Of a stretch of DNA of 64,000 bases, positions 53,447 through 64,000 are shown piece after piece (within the stretch, counting starts at the first letter, position 1; every line of letters starts with the position of its first letter). Below the pieces are notes generated by a model that did no database searches, was not told the origin of the DNA, and worked only from the letters and a program-made list of their open reading frames with translations. This stretch comes from Actinocatenispora sera. GTDB taxonomy: Bacteria > Actinomycetota > Actinomycetes > Mycobacteriales > Micromonosporaceae. Position numbers and translations under genes: made by a program. The stretch is taken from NCBI RefSeq assembly GCF_018324685.1, contig NZ_AP023354.1:4836001-4900000 (forward strand), read 5' to 3'.

Positions 53447-53447
<1 letters not shown>
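52344..53447 (-). CDS. pyrD: Dihydroorotate dehydrogenase, class 2 (quinone)
   Basis: 367 residues. N-terminal helices for membrane association ([22 protein letters not shown]), [17 protein letters not shown], catalytic-site [10 protein letters not shown] and [14 protein letters not shown], and FMN-binding IGVGGI. ATG 53447 overlaps the carB stop (TGATG). Oxidises dihydroorotate with quinone as acceptor. In mycobacteria pyrD is elsewhere; here it is within the operon. Confidence 0.96.
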
Positions 53448-56792
<3,345 letters not shown>

Positions 56793-56800
<8 letters not shown>

Positions 56801-57956
56801 CCGCCGGCCCCCCTTGCGTTGCGGTGGCCGGACGCGCCTGCCCCTCGATCAATGCGGTGAACCTGTCGAACAGGTAGTCGGCGTCGTGCGGACCGGCCGC
56901 CGCCTCCGGGTGGTACTGCACCGAGAACGCCACGGTGCGCCCGCCGTCGGCGACCCGCAGCCCCTCCACCACCTCGTCGTTGAGGCACACGTGGCTGACC
57001 TCGACCCGCCCGTACTCGGTGTCGGTCGCGCCCTCGCGCGGGGCGTCCACGGCGAACCCGTGGTTGTGCGCGGTGACCTCGACCTTGCCGGTCGTGCGGT
57101 CCTGCACGGGCTGGTTGATGCCGTGGTGGCCGTAGGCCAGCTTGTACGTGCCGAAGCCCAGCGCGCGGCCGAGGATCTGGTTGCCGAAGCAGATGCCGAA
57201 GATCGGTACCTTGCGGGCCAGCAGCGCGCGGGTCAGCTCGACCTGCTCGTCGGCGGTGGCCGGATCGCCCGGCCCGTTGGACAGGAACACCGCGTCCGGG
57301 CCGGTCGCCAGCACGTCCTCGACGGTGGTGGTGGCCGGCAGTACGTGCGTGGTGACGCCGCGGGCCGCCAGCCGGCGCGGCGTGTTGCGCTTGATGCCGA
57401 GATCCAGCGCCGCCACGGTGAACCGGTGTGTGCCCTCGGCGGCCACCGAGTACGGCTGCCGCGTGGTGACCTCGCCGACCAGGTTGGCGCCGACCATCGC
57501 CGGCGCGGCCCGCACCTTGGCCAGCAGCGCCGCCGGGTCGGTGTCCACGCTGGAAACGCCGACCCGCATCGCGCCGCGCTCGCGCAGGTGCCGGGTCAGC
57601 GCCCGGGTGTCGATACCGGCGATGCCGACCACGCCCTGCTCGACCAGCCGGTCGGCGAGCGAGCCGGTGGACCGCCAGTTCGAGGCGATCCGGGCCGGGT
57701 CGCGGGCCACGTAGCCGGCCAGCCACATCCGGTCGGACTCGTCGTCGGCGTCGTTCACGCCGGTGTTGCCGATGTGCGGCGCGGTCATCGCGATGACCTG
57801 GCCGCGGTACGACGGGTCGGTCAGCGTCTCCTGGTAGCCGGTCATGCCGGTGTTGAACACCGCCTCGCCGAACGTCTCGCCGATCGCGCCGAACGGCTCG
57901 CCGGTGAAGGTACGGCCGTCCTCCAGGACCAGGATCGCGGTCTTGTCCGTGCTCAC
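56793..57956 (-). CDS. carA: Carbamoyl-phosphate synthase small subunit
   Basis: 387 residues. N-terminal domain [18 protein letters not shown]...[14 protein letters not shown]; class I glutaminase with catalytic Cys in [17 protein letters not shown] and His-Glu in [14 protein letters not shown] 57956 overlaps the pyrC stop as GTGA. Supplies ammonia to CarB. Confidence 0.97.
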
Positions 57957-59290
57957 AGTTGCGCCTTCCCGTCCAGCACCGTTGGCGTACCCGCCAGGAA
58001 CGTCGCCACCACGCGGCCGGGCAGGGTGCGCCCCGCGTACGGCGTGTTGCGGCTGCGCGAGGCGAGCTCGCCGCCGTCTACCGTCACCCGCGCCGCCGGG
58101 TCCACCAGCGTCAGGTTCGCCGGTACGCCGGGGGCCGGGTCGAGGCCGTGCTCGGCCAGGCCGGCGATGCGCGCCGGGCGCCGGCTCGTCCGCTCCGCGA
58201 CCCCGTCCCAGTCGAGCCGCCCCGCCTCGGTCCCGCCGGGCGTCTCGGCGCCGGGGCCGTCGAGCCGCGCCGGGTCGAGCATCGTGTGCAGGACCACCGG
58301 CAGGGCGGTCTGCAGGCCGAGCATGCCGGGCCGCGCGTACGGCCACTCGCACTCCTTGTCCTCGACCGTGTGCGGGGCATGGTCGGTCGCGACCACGTCC
58401 ACGACGCCCTCGGCCAGCGCGGCCCGCAGCGCGGCCACGTCGGCGTCGGTCCGCAACGGCGGGTTGACCTTGAACACCGGGTCGTAGTCGCGCGCCAGCG
58501 CATCGGTCAGCAGCAGGTGATGCGGGGTGACCTCGGCGGTCACCCGGATGCCGCGGGCCTTGGCCCAGCGCAGGATCTCCACGCTGCCGGCGGTGGACAC
58601 GTGGCAGATGTGCAGCCGGGCGCCGACGTGCTCGGCCAGCAGCACGTCGCGGGCGATGATCGCCTCCTCGGCGACCGCCGGCCAGCCGGTCAGCCCCAGC
58701 CGGGCCGACCACTCCCCCTCGTGCAGCTGCGCGCCGGCGGTCAGCCGCGGCTCCTCGGCGTGCTGCGCGATCACCCCGTCGAACGCCTTCACGTACTCCA
58801 GGGCGCGGCGCATCAGCCGCGGATCGGACACGCAGTGGCCGTCGTCGGAGAAGATGCGGACCGCCGCGGCCGAGTCGGCCATCGCGCCCAGTTCGGCCAG
58901 CCGCTCGCCGGCGAGCCCCACGGTCACCGCGCCGATCGGCTGCACGTGTACCAGCCCGGCGTCCCGGCCCAGCCGGTACACCTGCTCGACCACGCCGGCG
59001 GTGTCGGCCACCGGGTCGGTGTTGGCCATCGCGCACACCGCGGTGTATCCGCCCAACGCCGCCGCCCGGGAGCCGGACTCGACCGTCTCGGCGTCCTCCC
59101 GGCCCGGTTCGCGCAGGTGGGTGTGCAGGTCGACCAGGCCCGGCAGGGCCACCAGGCCGTCCGCGTCGATGCGGGTCGCGCCGGGCGCGGACGCGCCGGG
59201 GCCCACCTCGGCGACCACCCCGTCGGTGATCACGATGTCGGTCTTCTCGGCGCCCAGGATCCGGGCACCGGCCAGCACGAAGCTGCTCAC
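57953..59290 (-). CDS. pyrC: Dihydroorotase
   Basis: 445 residues, class I: metal-binding [24 protein letters not shown], and [18 protein letters not shown]. Cyclises carbamoyl-aspartate. Start overlaps the pyrB stop by 4 nt. Confidence 0.97.
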   Translation of the reverse strand: MSSFVLAGARILGAEKTDIVITDGVVAEVGPGASAPGATRIDADGLVALPGLVDLHTHLREPGREDAETVESGSRAAALGGYTAVCAMANTDPVADTAGVVEQVYRLGRDAGLVHVQPIGAVTVGLAGERLAELGAMADSAAAVRIFSDDGHCVSDPRLMRRALEYVKAFDGVIAQHAEEPRLTAGAQLHEGEWSARLGLTGWPAVAEEAIIARDVLLAEHVGARLHICHVSTAGSVEILRWAKARGIRVTAEVTPHHLLLTDALARDYDPVFKVNPPLRTDADVAALRAALAEGVVDVVATDHAPHTVEDKECEWPYARPGMLGLQTALPVVLHTMLDPARLDGPGAETPGGTEAGRLDWDGVAERTSRRPARIAGLAEHGLDPAPGVPANLTLVDPAARVTVDGGELASRSRNTPYAGRTLPGRVVATFLAGTPTVLDGKAQL

Positions 59291-60201
59291 GACTTTCCCC
59301 CCAGCAGCAGGTAGAGCACGGCCATCCGGACGCTGACCCCGTTGGCCACCTGTTCGACGATCGTGGCCCGGGCCGAGTCGGCGACCTCCGGGGCGATCTC
59401 CATTCCGCGGTTCATCGGCCCCGGGTGCATCACGATCGCGTGCTCGGGCAGCCGCGCCGCCCGCGCCACGTCCAGGCCGTAGCGCCGGGCGTACTCGCGG
59501 GCCGACGGGAAGTACGAGTCGTTCATCCGCTCCCGCTGCACCCGCAGCATCATCACCACGTCGACGGCGCCCAGCACCGCGTCCAGGTCGTACGAGACCG
59601 CGCAGGGCCAGGTGTCGACCCCGACCGGCAGCAGCGTCGGCGGGCTGACCAGGGTGACCTTCGCCCCGAGGGTGGCGAGCAGCAGCACGTTGGACCGGGC
59701 GACCCGGCTGTGCAGCACGTCACCGACGATCGCCACCCGCAGCCCCTCGAGGGTGCCGAGCCGGGCCCGCATCGTGTACGCGTCGAGCAGCGCCTGGGTG
59801 GGGTGCTCGTGGGTGCCGTCACCGGCGTTGACCACGCTGCCGTCCACCCAGCGGGCCAGCCGGTGCGGCGCACCGGACGCGGAGTGCCGGATGACCACCG
59901 CGTCGGCGCCCATCGCCTGCAGGGTCAGCGCGGTGTCCTTGAGCGACTCGCCCTTGGACACGCTCGAGCCCTTGGCGGAGAAGTTGATCACGTCGGCACT
60001 CAGCCGCTTCGCCGCCACCTCGAACGAGGTACGGGTGCGGGTGGAGTCCTCGTAGAACAGGTTCACCACGGTGCGCCCGCGCAGCGTCGGGAGCTTCTTC
60101 ACCTCGCGGCCGGCGACGGTGGCCATCTCGGTGGCGGTGTCGAGCACCAGCGTGGCGGTGCTGCGGTCCAGGTCGGCCGCACTGAGCAGGTGGGTGATCA
60201 T
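59287..60201 (-). CDS. pyrB: Aspartate carbamoyltransferase catalytic chain
   Basis: 304 residues. Carbamoyl-phosphate motif [26 protein letters not shown], and aspartate-side MLRVQRERM. No regulatory pyrI nearby, as usual in Gram-positive bacteria. Overlaps the pyrR stop by 4 nt. Confidence 0.97.
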   Translation of the reverse strand: MITHLLSAADLDRSTATLVLDTATEMATVAGREVKKLPTLRGRTVVNLFYEDSTRTRTSFEVAAKRLSADVINFSAKGSSVSKGESLKDTALTLQAMGADAVVIRHSASGAPHRLARWVDGSVVNAGDGTHEHPTQALLDAYTMRARLGTLEGLRVAIVGDVLHSRVARSNVLLLATLGAKVTLVSPPTLLPVGVDTWPCAVSYDLDAVLGAVDVVMMLRVQRERMNDSYFPSAREYARRYGLDVARAARLPEHAIVMHPGPMNRGMEIAPEVADSARATIVEQVANGVSVRMAVLYLLLGGKS

Positions 60202-60857
60202 CGGCGCTCCCCTCCGGCGGCCGGGACGGTGTCCTCGCTCGGGCCGGCCAGCAGCACCGCGTCGGCGCCGTCGACCTCGCGCAGCAGTACCCGGACGCTT
60301 TCGGCGAGCGAGGTGGGCAGGTTCTTGCCGACGTAGTCGGCGCGGATCGGCAGCTGCCGGTGGCCTCGGTCGACCAGTACCGCGAGCTGCACCTGGCTGG
60401 GCCGGCCGAGGTCGTTGAGCGCGTCCAGCGCGGCGCGCACGGTGCGGCCGGAGAACAGCACGTCGTCGGCGAGGATCACCCGCTTGCCGTCGATGCCGCC
60501 GGGCGGCAGATCGGTCGGACCGACCGCGCGGGTGCGCTGCAGCCGCAGGTCGTCGCGGTAGAGGGTGACGTCCAGGGTGCCGACCGGCACCTGTACGCCC
60601 TCGAAGGCGGCGATCCGGTCGGCCAGCCGGGCGGCGAGCGGGACGCCACGGGTCGGGATGCCCAGCAGTACCGTGTCGGTGGCGCCGCGGGTCTTCTCCA
60701 GGATCTGGTGGGCGATCCGGGCGGTGATGCGGGCGAGATCCGATCCGGTCAGGATCGGTCGATGATTTCCGGGATCGGCCGCTTCGGTGGAATCCGACCT
60801 GTTCGCGGCATCGTGATCCGGCCGGCCTTCAGGCAGGCCGGCGGGTGGTGCGGTCAT
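60198..60857 (-). CDS. pyrR: Pyrimidine operon RNA-binding regulator / uracil phosphoribosyltransferase
   Basis: 219 residues. PRPP motif [21 protein letters not shown], flexible-loop region DVTLYRDDL, and [20 protein letters not shown]. An N-terminal extension of about 34 residues precedes the normal start of the fold. ATG 60857, with GAAGGAG 8 nt upstream. UMP-bound PyrR binds a hairpin in the leader (60873-60890) and lowers expression of the operon. Confidence 0.95.
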   Translation of the reverse strand: MTAPPAGLPEGRPDHDAANRSDSTEAADPGNHRPILTGSDLARITARIAHQILEKTRGATDTVLLGIPTRGVPLAARLADRIAAFEGVQVPVGTLDVTLYRDDLRLQRTRAVGPTDLPPGGIDGKRVILADDVLFSGRTVRAALDALNDLGRPSQVQLAVLVDRGHRQLPIRADYVGKNLPTSLAESVRVLLREVDGADAVLLAGPSEDTVPAAGGERR

Positions 60858-60865
60858 GTTCCAGA

Positions 60866-60890
60866 CTCCTTCCCCGCCTCACCGGACGGG
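60866..60890 (-). promoter_or_regulatory. PyrR-binding leader hairpin overlapping the pyrR ribosome-binding site
   Basis: On the minus strand CCCGTCCGGTGAGGCGGG (60873-60890) folds into the PyrR-binding loop; the loop bases GTCCGGTGAGGC match the consensus RUCCNGNGAGGY. The Shine-Dalgarno GAAGGAG (60866-60872) follows immediately, so PyrR binding would block ribosome access. This agrees with the translational mode described for mycobacteria. Confidence 0.8.
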
Positions 60891-61050
60891 CCTTAAAGGA
60901 CGCCATACGCGCGCTCAACAGTACCAACACTCAAATTGGCGCAAGTTTTCGGGTGACCAGCACTTGACCGACCGTCGCCCTTCCGAATACCGTCACGCTC
61001 CGTAGCGATTGCTGGGGAGAGACCTCGGCCATGTGAGTGGGAGTCAGCGC

Positions 61051-61539
61051 ATGCCGTCTGAGTACGCGAAGTCCCTCGGCGCCCGACTGCGCGCCATCCG
61101 CCAGCAGCAGGGGTTGTCCCTGCAGGGGGTGGAGGAGAAGTCGGGCGGCCGCTGGAAGGCAGTGGTGGTCGGTTCGTACGAGCGCGGGGACCGTGCGGTC
61201 ACCGTGGCCCGGCTGGCCGAGCTGGCCGACTTCTACCGGGTTCCGGTAGCGGAGCTGCTGCCCGACGGCGGCGGCACCCGGCAGGAGTCCGCCGGCAAGA
61301 TCGTCCTGGACCTCGAGCAGCTGTACGAGCACACCGCCGACGAGCTCGCGCCCGTCGCCCGGTACGCGCGGGCCATCCAGCAGCAGCGCGGTGACTACAA
61401 CGGCCGGGTGCTGTCGATTCGGGCCGACGACCTGCGGGCGCTCGCGATCGTGTACGACACCTCGCCGTCCGGCCTGGTGGAGCGGTTCACCGAGCTGGGC
61501 GTGCTGGTCGCCGACCCGCGCGCGCTGTTCGGCGGCTGA
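61051..61539 (+). CDS. bldD: Developmental regulator BldD, c-di-GMP-binding
   Basis: 162 residues. XRE-type HTH (YAKSLGARLRAIRQQQGLSLQGVEEKSGGRWKAVVVGSYERGDRAVTVARLAELADFY) and a C-terminal domain carrying the c-di-GMP signature RGD-x8-RxxDD, here R113-G-D115 and R124-A-D-D127. In Streptomyces, BldD bound to tetrameric c-di-GMP represses sporulation genes. Start at 61051 (MPSEYAKSL). Divergent from pyrR, convergent with nusB. Confidence 0.95.
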   Translation: MPSEYAKSLGARLRAIRQQQGLSLQGVEEKSGGRWKAVVVGSYERGDRAVTVARLAELADFYRVPVAELLPDGGGTRQESAGKIVLDLEQLYEHTADELAPVARYARAIQQQRGDYNGRVLSIRADDLRALAIVYDTSPSGLVERFTELGVLVADPRALFGG

Positions 61540-61550
61540 GCCGCAGCGAC

Positions 61551-61596
61551 CCGACGAAACGGCCCACCGGAGGTTTCCGGTGGGCCGTTTCGTCGG
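61551..61596. terminator. Strong bidirectional terminator between bldD and nusB
   Basis: Perfect 21-bp stem (61551-61571 with 61576-61596; begins CCGACGAAACGGCCC), 4-nt loop GGTT, between convergent genes 65 nt apart. The AAAC/GTTT inside gives U-runs in both directions. Confidence 0.9.
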
Positions 61597-61604
61597 TCGA
61601 ACGG

Positions 61605-62054
61605 TCAGTTGCCGCCGCGCAGCGCCTCGGCGATGCTGCCGAGCAGGCCGTTGACGAACTTCGGCGACTCGTCCGTGGACAGCGCGGTGGCCAGCTCGAC
61701 CGCCTCGCTGATCGCCACCGCGTCGTCGATCTCGTCGCGGTGCGCCAGCTCGAAGATCGCCACCCGGACGATGTTGCGGTCCACCGCCGGCATCCGGGAC
61801 AGCGACCACCCCTGCGCGTACGTCGCGATCAGGTGGTCGATCTCCTCGGCGTGCCGCTGGTAGCCCTCCACCAGGGTCACCGTGTACTCCCGGACCGGGG
61901 GCTCGGCCCACTCGACCCGGCGGCGCAGCACCACCAGCGGGTCCTCGCCGCGCAGATCCGCCTCGTACAGCACGTCGAGGGCACGCTTGCGCGCCTTGGT
62001 GCGGGTCGACATGCCCGCGGGCGACGCCGGGCCGGATTCGGTCACCGTCGTCAC
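61605..62054 (-). CDS. nusB: Transcription antitermination factor NusB
   Basis: 149 residues: RTKARKRALDVLYEADLRGEDPLVVL...SRMPAVDRNIVRVAIFELAHRDEIDDAVAISEAVELATALSTDESPKFVNGLLGSI. All-helical rRNA antitermination protein. Start at 62054, or 62012 (MSTRTKAR). Directly after efp. Confidence 0.96.
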   Translation of the reverse strand: MTTVTESGPASPAGMSTRTKARKRALDVLYEADLRGEDPLVVLRRRVEWAEPPVREYTVTLVEGYQRHAEEIDHLIATYAQGWSLSRMPAVDRNIVRVAIFELAHRDEIDDAVAISEAVELATALSTDESPKFVNGLLGSIAEALRGGN

Positions 62055-62056
62055 GC

Positions 62057-62614
62057 TCAGACCCGGCCGAGGTAGCGGCCGTCGCGGGTGTCGACCTTGA
62101 TCTTGTCGCCGATGTTGACGAACAGCGGCACCGGCACGTTCGCCCCGGTCGCGACCTGCGCCGGCTTGGTACCGCCGGTGGAGCGGTCGCCCTGCATGCC
62201 CGGCTCGGTGTAGGTGACCTCGACCTCGATCGAGGTGGGCAGCTCGATGTAGAGCGCGGTGCCCTCGTGGAAGCCGATCGTGACCTCGGCGTTGTCCAGC
62301 AGGTACTTCGCGGCGTCGCCGACGGTGGTGCCGGGCACGTTGATCTGGTCGTAGTTCTCCGAGTCCATGAACACGAAGTCCTCACCGTCCGCGTACAGGT
62401 ACTGCATCGTGCGCTTGTCGACGGTGGCGGTCTCGACCTTGGTACCGGCGTTGAAGGTCTTGTCGACGACCTTGCCGTTGAGCACGTTCTTCAGCGTGGT
62501 ACGCACGAACGCACCGCCCTTGCCGGGCTTGACGTGCTGGAACTCCACGACGGTCCACAGCTGCCCGTCCAGGTTGAGAACCAGGCCGTTCTTCAGGTCA
62601 TTCGTGGTGGCCAT
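62057..62614 (-). CDS. efp: Elongation factor P
   Basis: 185 residues: [54 protein letters not shown], with the loop lysine in KPGKGGAF. Three-domain factor that relieves polyproline stalling. Start at 62614; the longer frame to 62683 is not supported. Confidence 0.97.
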   Translation of the reverse strand: MATTNDLKNGLVLNLDGQLWTVVEFQHVKPGKGGAFVRTTLKNVLNGKVVDKTFNAGTKVETATVDKRTMQYLYADGEDFVFMDSENYDQINVPGTTVGDAAKYLLDNAEVTIGFHEGTALYIELPTSIEVEVTYTEPGMQGDRSTGGTKPAQVATGANVPVPLFVNIGDKIKVDTRDGRYLGRV

Positions 62615-62787
62615 ACGCTTGGATGTCTCTTTCGTCTCGAATGCCGGGAACTCCGGCGGGGTGATGGCGGCTGGATACAGCAAACCCTGGGAAGTCTACC
62701 GAGCGGCTGGAGGCACGCCGCGGCCCCCGACTCGACCGTAACGGTCGATCGGGGCATGATCGCGACGGTGGATCGTAAGGAGGACGG

Positions 62788-63282
62788 ATGACACAGCCGC
62801 AGGCGGCGCCCGACGAGCCCGGCGGAGGGGCCGGCAGCGAGGCGGGTCCCGTGCCGCCGGCCCGGATCCGACGGACCGTGACCGCGCCGACCGAGCTCGT
62901 CTGGCGTGCCTTCACCGACCCGAACGCGCTGGCGGCCTGGTTCTGGCCGCGCCGGCTCGCGCCGCGGGTCACCGCCGACGCCCGCAAGGGCGGCCGGTAC
63001 CGCATCGTCGGGGCCGCCTCCCGCAGCATGACCACCGCCGTGGGCGGCGAGTACCTGCGGGTCGACGAGCCGACGTTGCTGGAGTTCACCTGGTGCTGGG
63101 AGGGCGCCGAGGAGACGGCCACCGTCACGGTGCGGCTGGCGACGTGCGACGACGGTACCGAGCTGGACGTCGAGCACGCCGGCTGCGTCGACGAGGAGGA
63201 CCGGCAGGCGCAGGAGCGCGGCTGGCGCGACTGCCTGGAGCGGCTACCGGAGTGGCTCACGGTGGCCCAGCGCGCCGGCTGA
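62788..63282 (+). CDS. SRPBCC/AHSA1-domain protein
   Basis: 164 residues: RIRRTVTAPTELVWRAFTDPNALAAWFWPRRLAPRVTADARKGGRYRIVG...EYLRVDEPTLLEFTWCWEG, then WRDCLERLPEWL. Activator-of-Hsp90-ATPase-like lipid/ligand-binding fold; the ligand is unknown. Inserted on the opposite strand in the otherwise conserved aroQ-efp-nusB block. ATG 62788, with AAGGAGG upstream. Confidence 0.85.
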   Translation: MTQPQAAPDEPGGGAGSEAGPVPPARIRRTVTAPTELVWRAFTDPNALAAWFWPRRLAPRVTADARKGGRYRIVGAASRSMTTAVGGEYLRVDEPTLLEFTWCWEGAEETATVTVRLATCDDGTELDVEHAGCVDEEDRQAQERGWRDCLERLPEWLTVAQRAG

Positions 63283-63345
63283 GCCACCGCGAGCGGGGCG
63301 CAACCGGCACGGGGGTGGCCGAGTACCTCAGGACGGCCGAGTACC

Positions 63346-63792
63346 TCAGGACGGCCGGGCGGCGAGGTGGCGCAGCGCGAGGCGGTAGCCGTCCAGGCCG
63401 AGGCCGCAGATCACCCCGGTCGCGATCGGCGAGATCAGCGAGGTGTGCCGGAACGCCTCGCGGGCGTGCACGTTCGACAGGTGCACCTCGATCAGCGGGC
63501 CGGTCAGCATCGCGCAGGCGTCCCGCACCGCCACCGAGTAGTGCGTCCAGGCGGCCGGGTTGAGCACCACCGCGGCGCCGGTGTCCGCCGCCTCGTGCAG
63601 GAAGCCGAGCATCTCGTGCTCGGCGTCGGTCTGCCGCACCGTGACCGACAGCCCCAGCTCGGCGCCGGTGGTCTCGCAGGCGGCGACCAGCGCGGCGTAG
63701 GTCTCGGTCCCGTACACGTCGGGTTCGCGGTGTCCGAGCCGACCCAGGTTCGGCCCGTTCAACACGTCGACCCGCCGCTCCGCCGCGCTCAC
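63346..63792 (-). CDS. aroQ: 3-dehydroquinate dehydratase, type II
   Basis: 148 residues: [21 protein letters not shown] (catalytic Arg/Tyr), [49 protein letters not shown] (catalytic His). Third step of the shikimate pathway. GTG 63792; upstream frame belongs to the region after aroB. Confidence 0.95.
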   Translation of the reverse strand: MSAAERRVDVLNGPNLGRLGHREPDVYGTETYAALVAACETTGAELGLSVTVRQTDAEHEMLGFLHEAADTGAAVVLNPAAWTHYSVAVRDACAMLTGPLIEVHLSNVHAREAFRHTSLISPIATGVICGLGLDGYRLALRHLAARPS

Positions 63793-63826
63793 CGGCGCAC
63801 CTGCCTGGGCACCCGCCGAGTCACGA

Positions 63827-64000
63827 TCACTGCTCCCCCTCCGGTACGCAGACGTCCAGGTAGGTGGCGCGCAGCTCGGCCTCGGACAGGTCGGCGACCA
63901 CGGTCGGCTCGGCCAGCCCCGCCAGCAGCACGAACCGCAGCGTCGACCCCTGCGCCTTCTTGTCCAGCCGCATCGCCGGCAGCAGCGCGTCGAACGCATC
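63827..64000 (-). CDS. aroB: 3-dehydroquinate synthase, C-terminal end (start outside window)
   Basis: Reading into the window edge, the minus strand encodes [57 protein letters not shown] and a stop. MRLDKKxxGxxLRFVLL is the conserved end of AroB. Only about 57 residues are present. It sits 34 nt upstream of aroQ, the next enzyme of the pathway. Confidence 0.93.
   Translation of the reverse strand, partial: DAFDALLPAMRLDKKAQGSTLRFVLLAGLAEPTVVADLSEAELRATYLDVCVPEGEQ

Overview
High-GC actinobacterial chromosome segment, most likely Micromonosporales or a close relative. Supporting evidence: pervasive GC-rich codons, the garA/ftsR/gcv block, DUF881-sbp-DUF881-pgsA, an actinobacterial IHF (mihF), bldD, DasR-type amino-sugar control, and pSAM2-like integrated elements. 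Species cannot be named from the sequence alone.

Layout. (1) 1-10,367: end of a VWA protein, a DUF5999 gene, then a long minus-strand block: pgsA2-like, DUF881, sbp, DUF881, gcvH, garA, ftsR (MerR), DUF151 nuclease, second MerR, and gcvP behind a tandem glycine riboswitch. This gene order matches Mycobacterium tuberculosis Rv1822-Rv1832. (2) 10,729-27,297: a tRNA-Pro(GGG) gene carrying two different integrated elements in tandem. Three copies of an identical 45-bp tRNA 3' sequence (10761, 20301, 27253) bound them. Element A (about 9.5 kb) has integrase, excisionase, primase-polymerase, a RecA-fold ATPase, a sigma-like factor, small HTH proteins, an XRE repressor and a nucleotide cargo (HTH-Nudix, Nudix, nucleoside diphosphate kinase). 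Element B (about 6.9 kb) has integrase, excisionase, a RepSA-like rolling-circle initiator, several XRE proteins and a Pif-like Nudix. Neither encodes a recognisable TraB/FtsK transfer ATPase. (3) 27,413-41,024: accessory chromosome. A phosphotransferase, a GntR/DasR-type regulator and an amino-sugar-like operon (kinase, ceramidase-like, SIS) lie near two DasR-like palindromes. Gene remnants, an HTH/hydrolase pair, a TetR/FAD-monooxygenase pair with large palindromic operators, an F420-reductase-like protein, an EEP phosphatase and a MarR/MFS-USP pair follow. (4) 41,396-64,000: conserved core, almost all on the minus strand: rsmB, fmt, def, priA, metK, coaBC, rpoZ, gmk, mihF, and a translationally coupled pyrimidine operon pyrR-pyrB-pyrC-carA-carB-pyrD-pyrF with a PyrR-binding leader. 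Then come bldD (+), nusB, efp, an AHSA1-type protein (+), aroQ and the end of aroB.

How the parts work together. The glycine-cleavage genes gcvP and gcvH flank GarA, a phospho-switch of central nitrogen/carbon metabolism, and glycine is sensed by the riboswitch. The pyrimidine genes overlap by 1-8 nt and appear to be controlled through PyrR binding next to the pyrR ribosome-binding site. The two integrated elements have unrelated replication modules and divergent integrases but use one attachment site. Both carry Nudix proteins, which recalls the Nudix transfer-immunity factor Pif of pSAM2. The least explained material is in element A (HTH-Nudix with a degenerate active site, active Nudix and NDK; an 83-bp inverted duplication; a 28-bp perfect palindrome beside a 20-bp-stem hairpin) and the ends of element B (phased palindromes and a nested inverted repeat).
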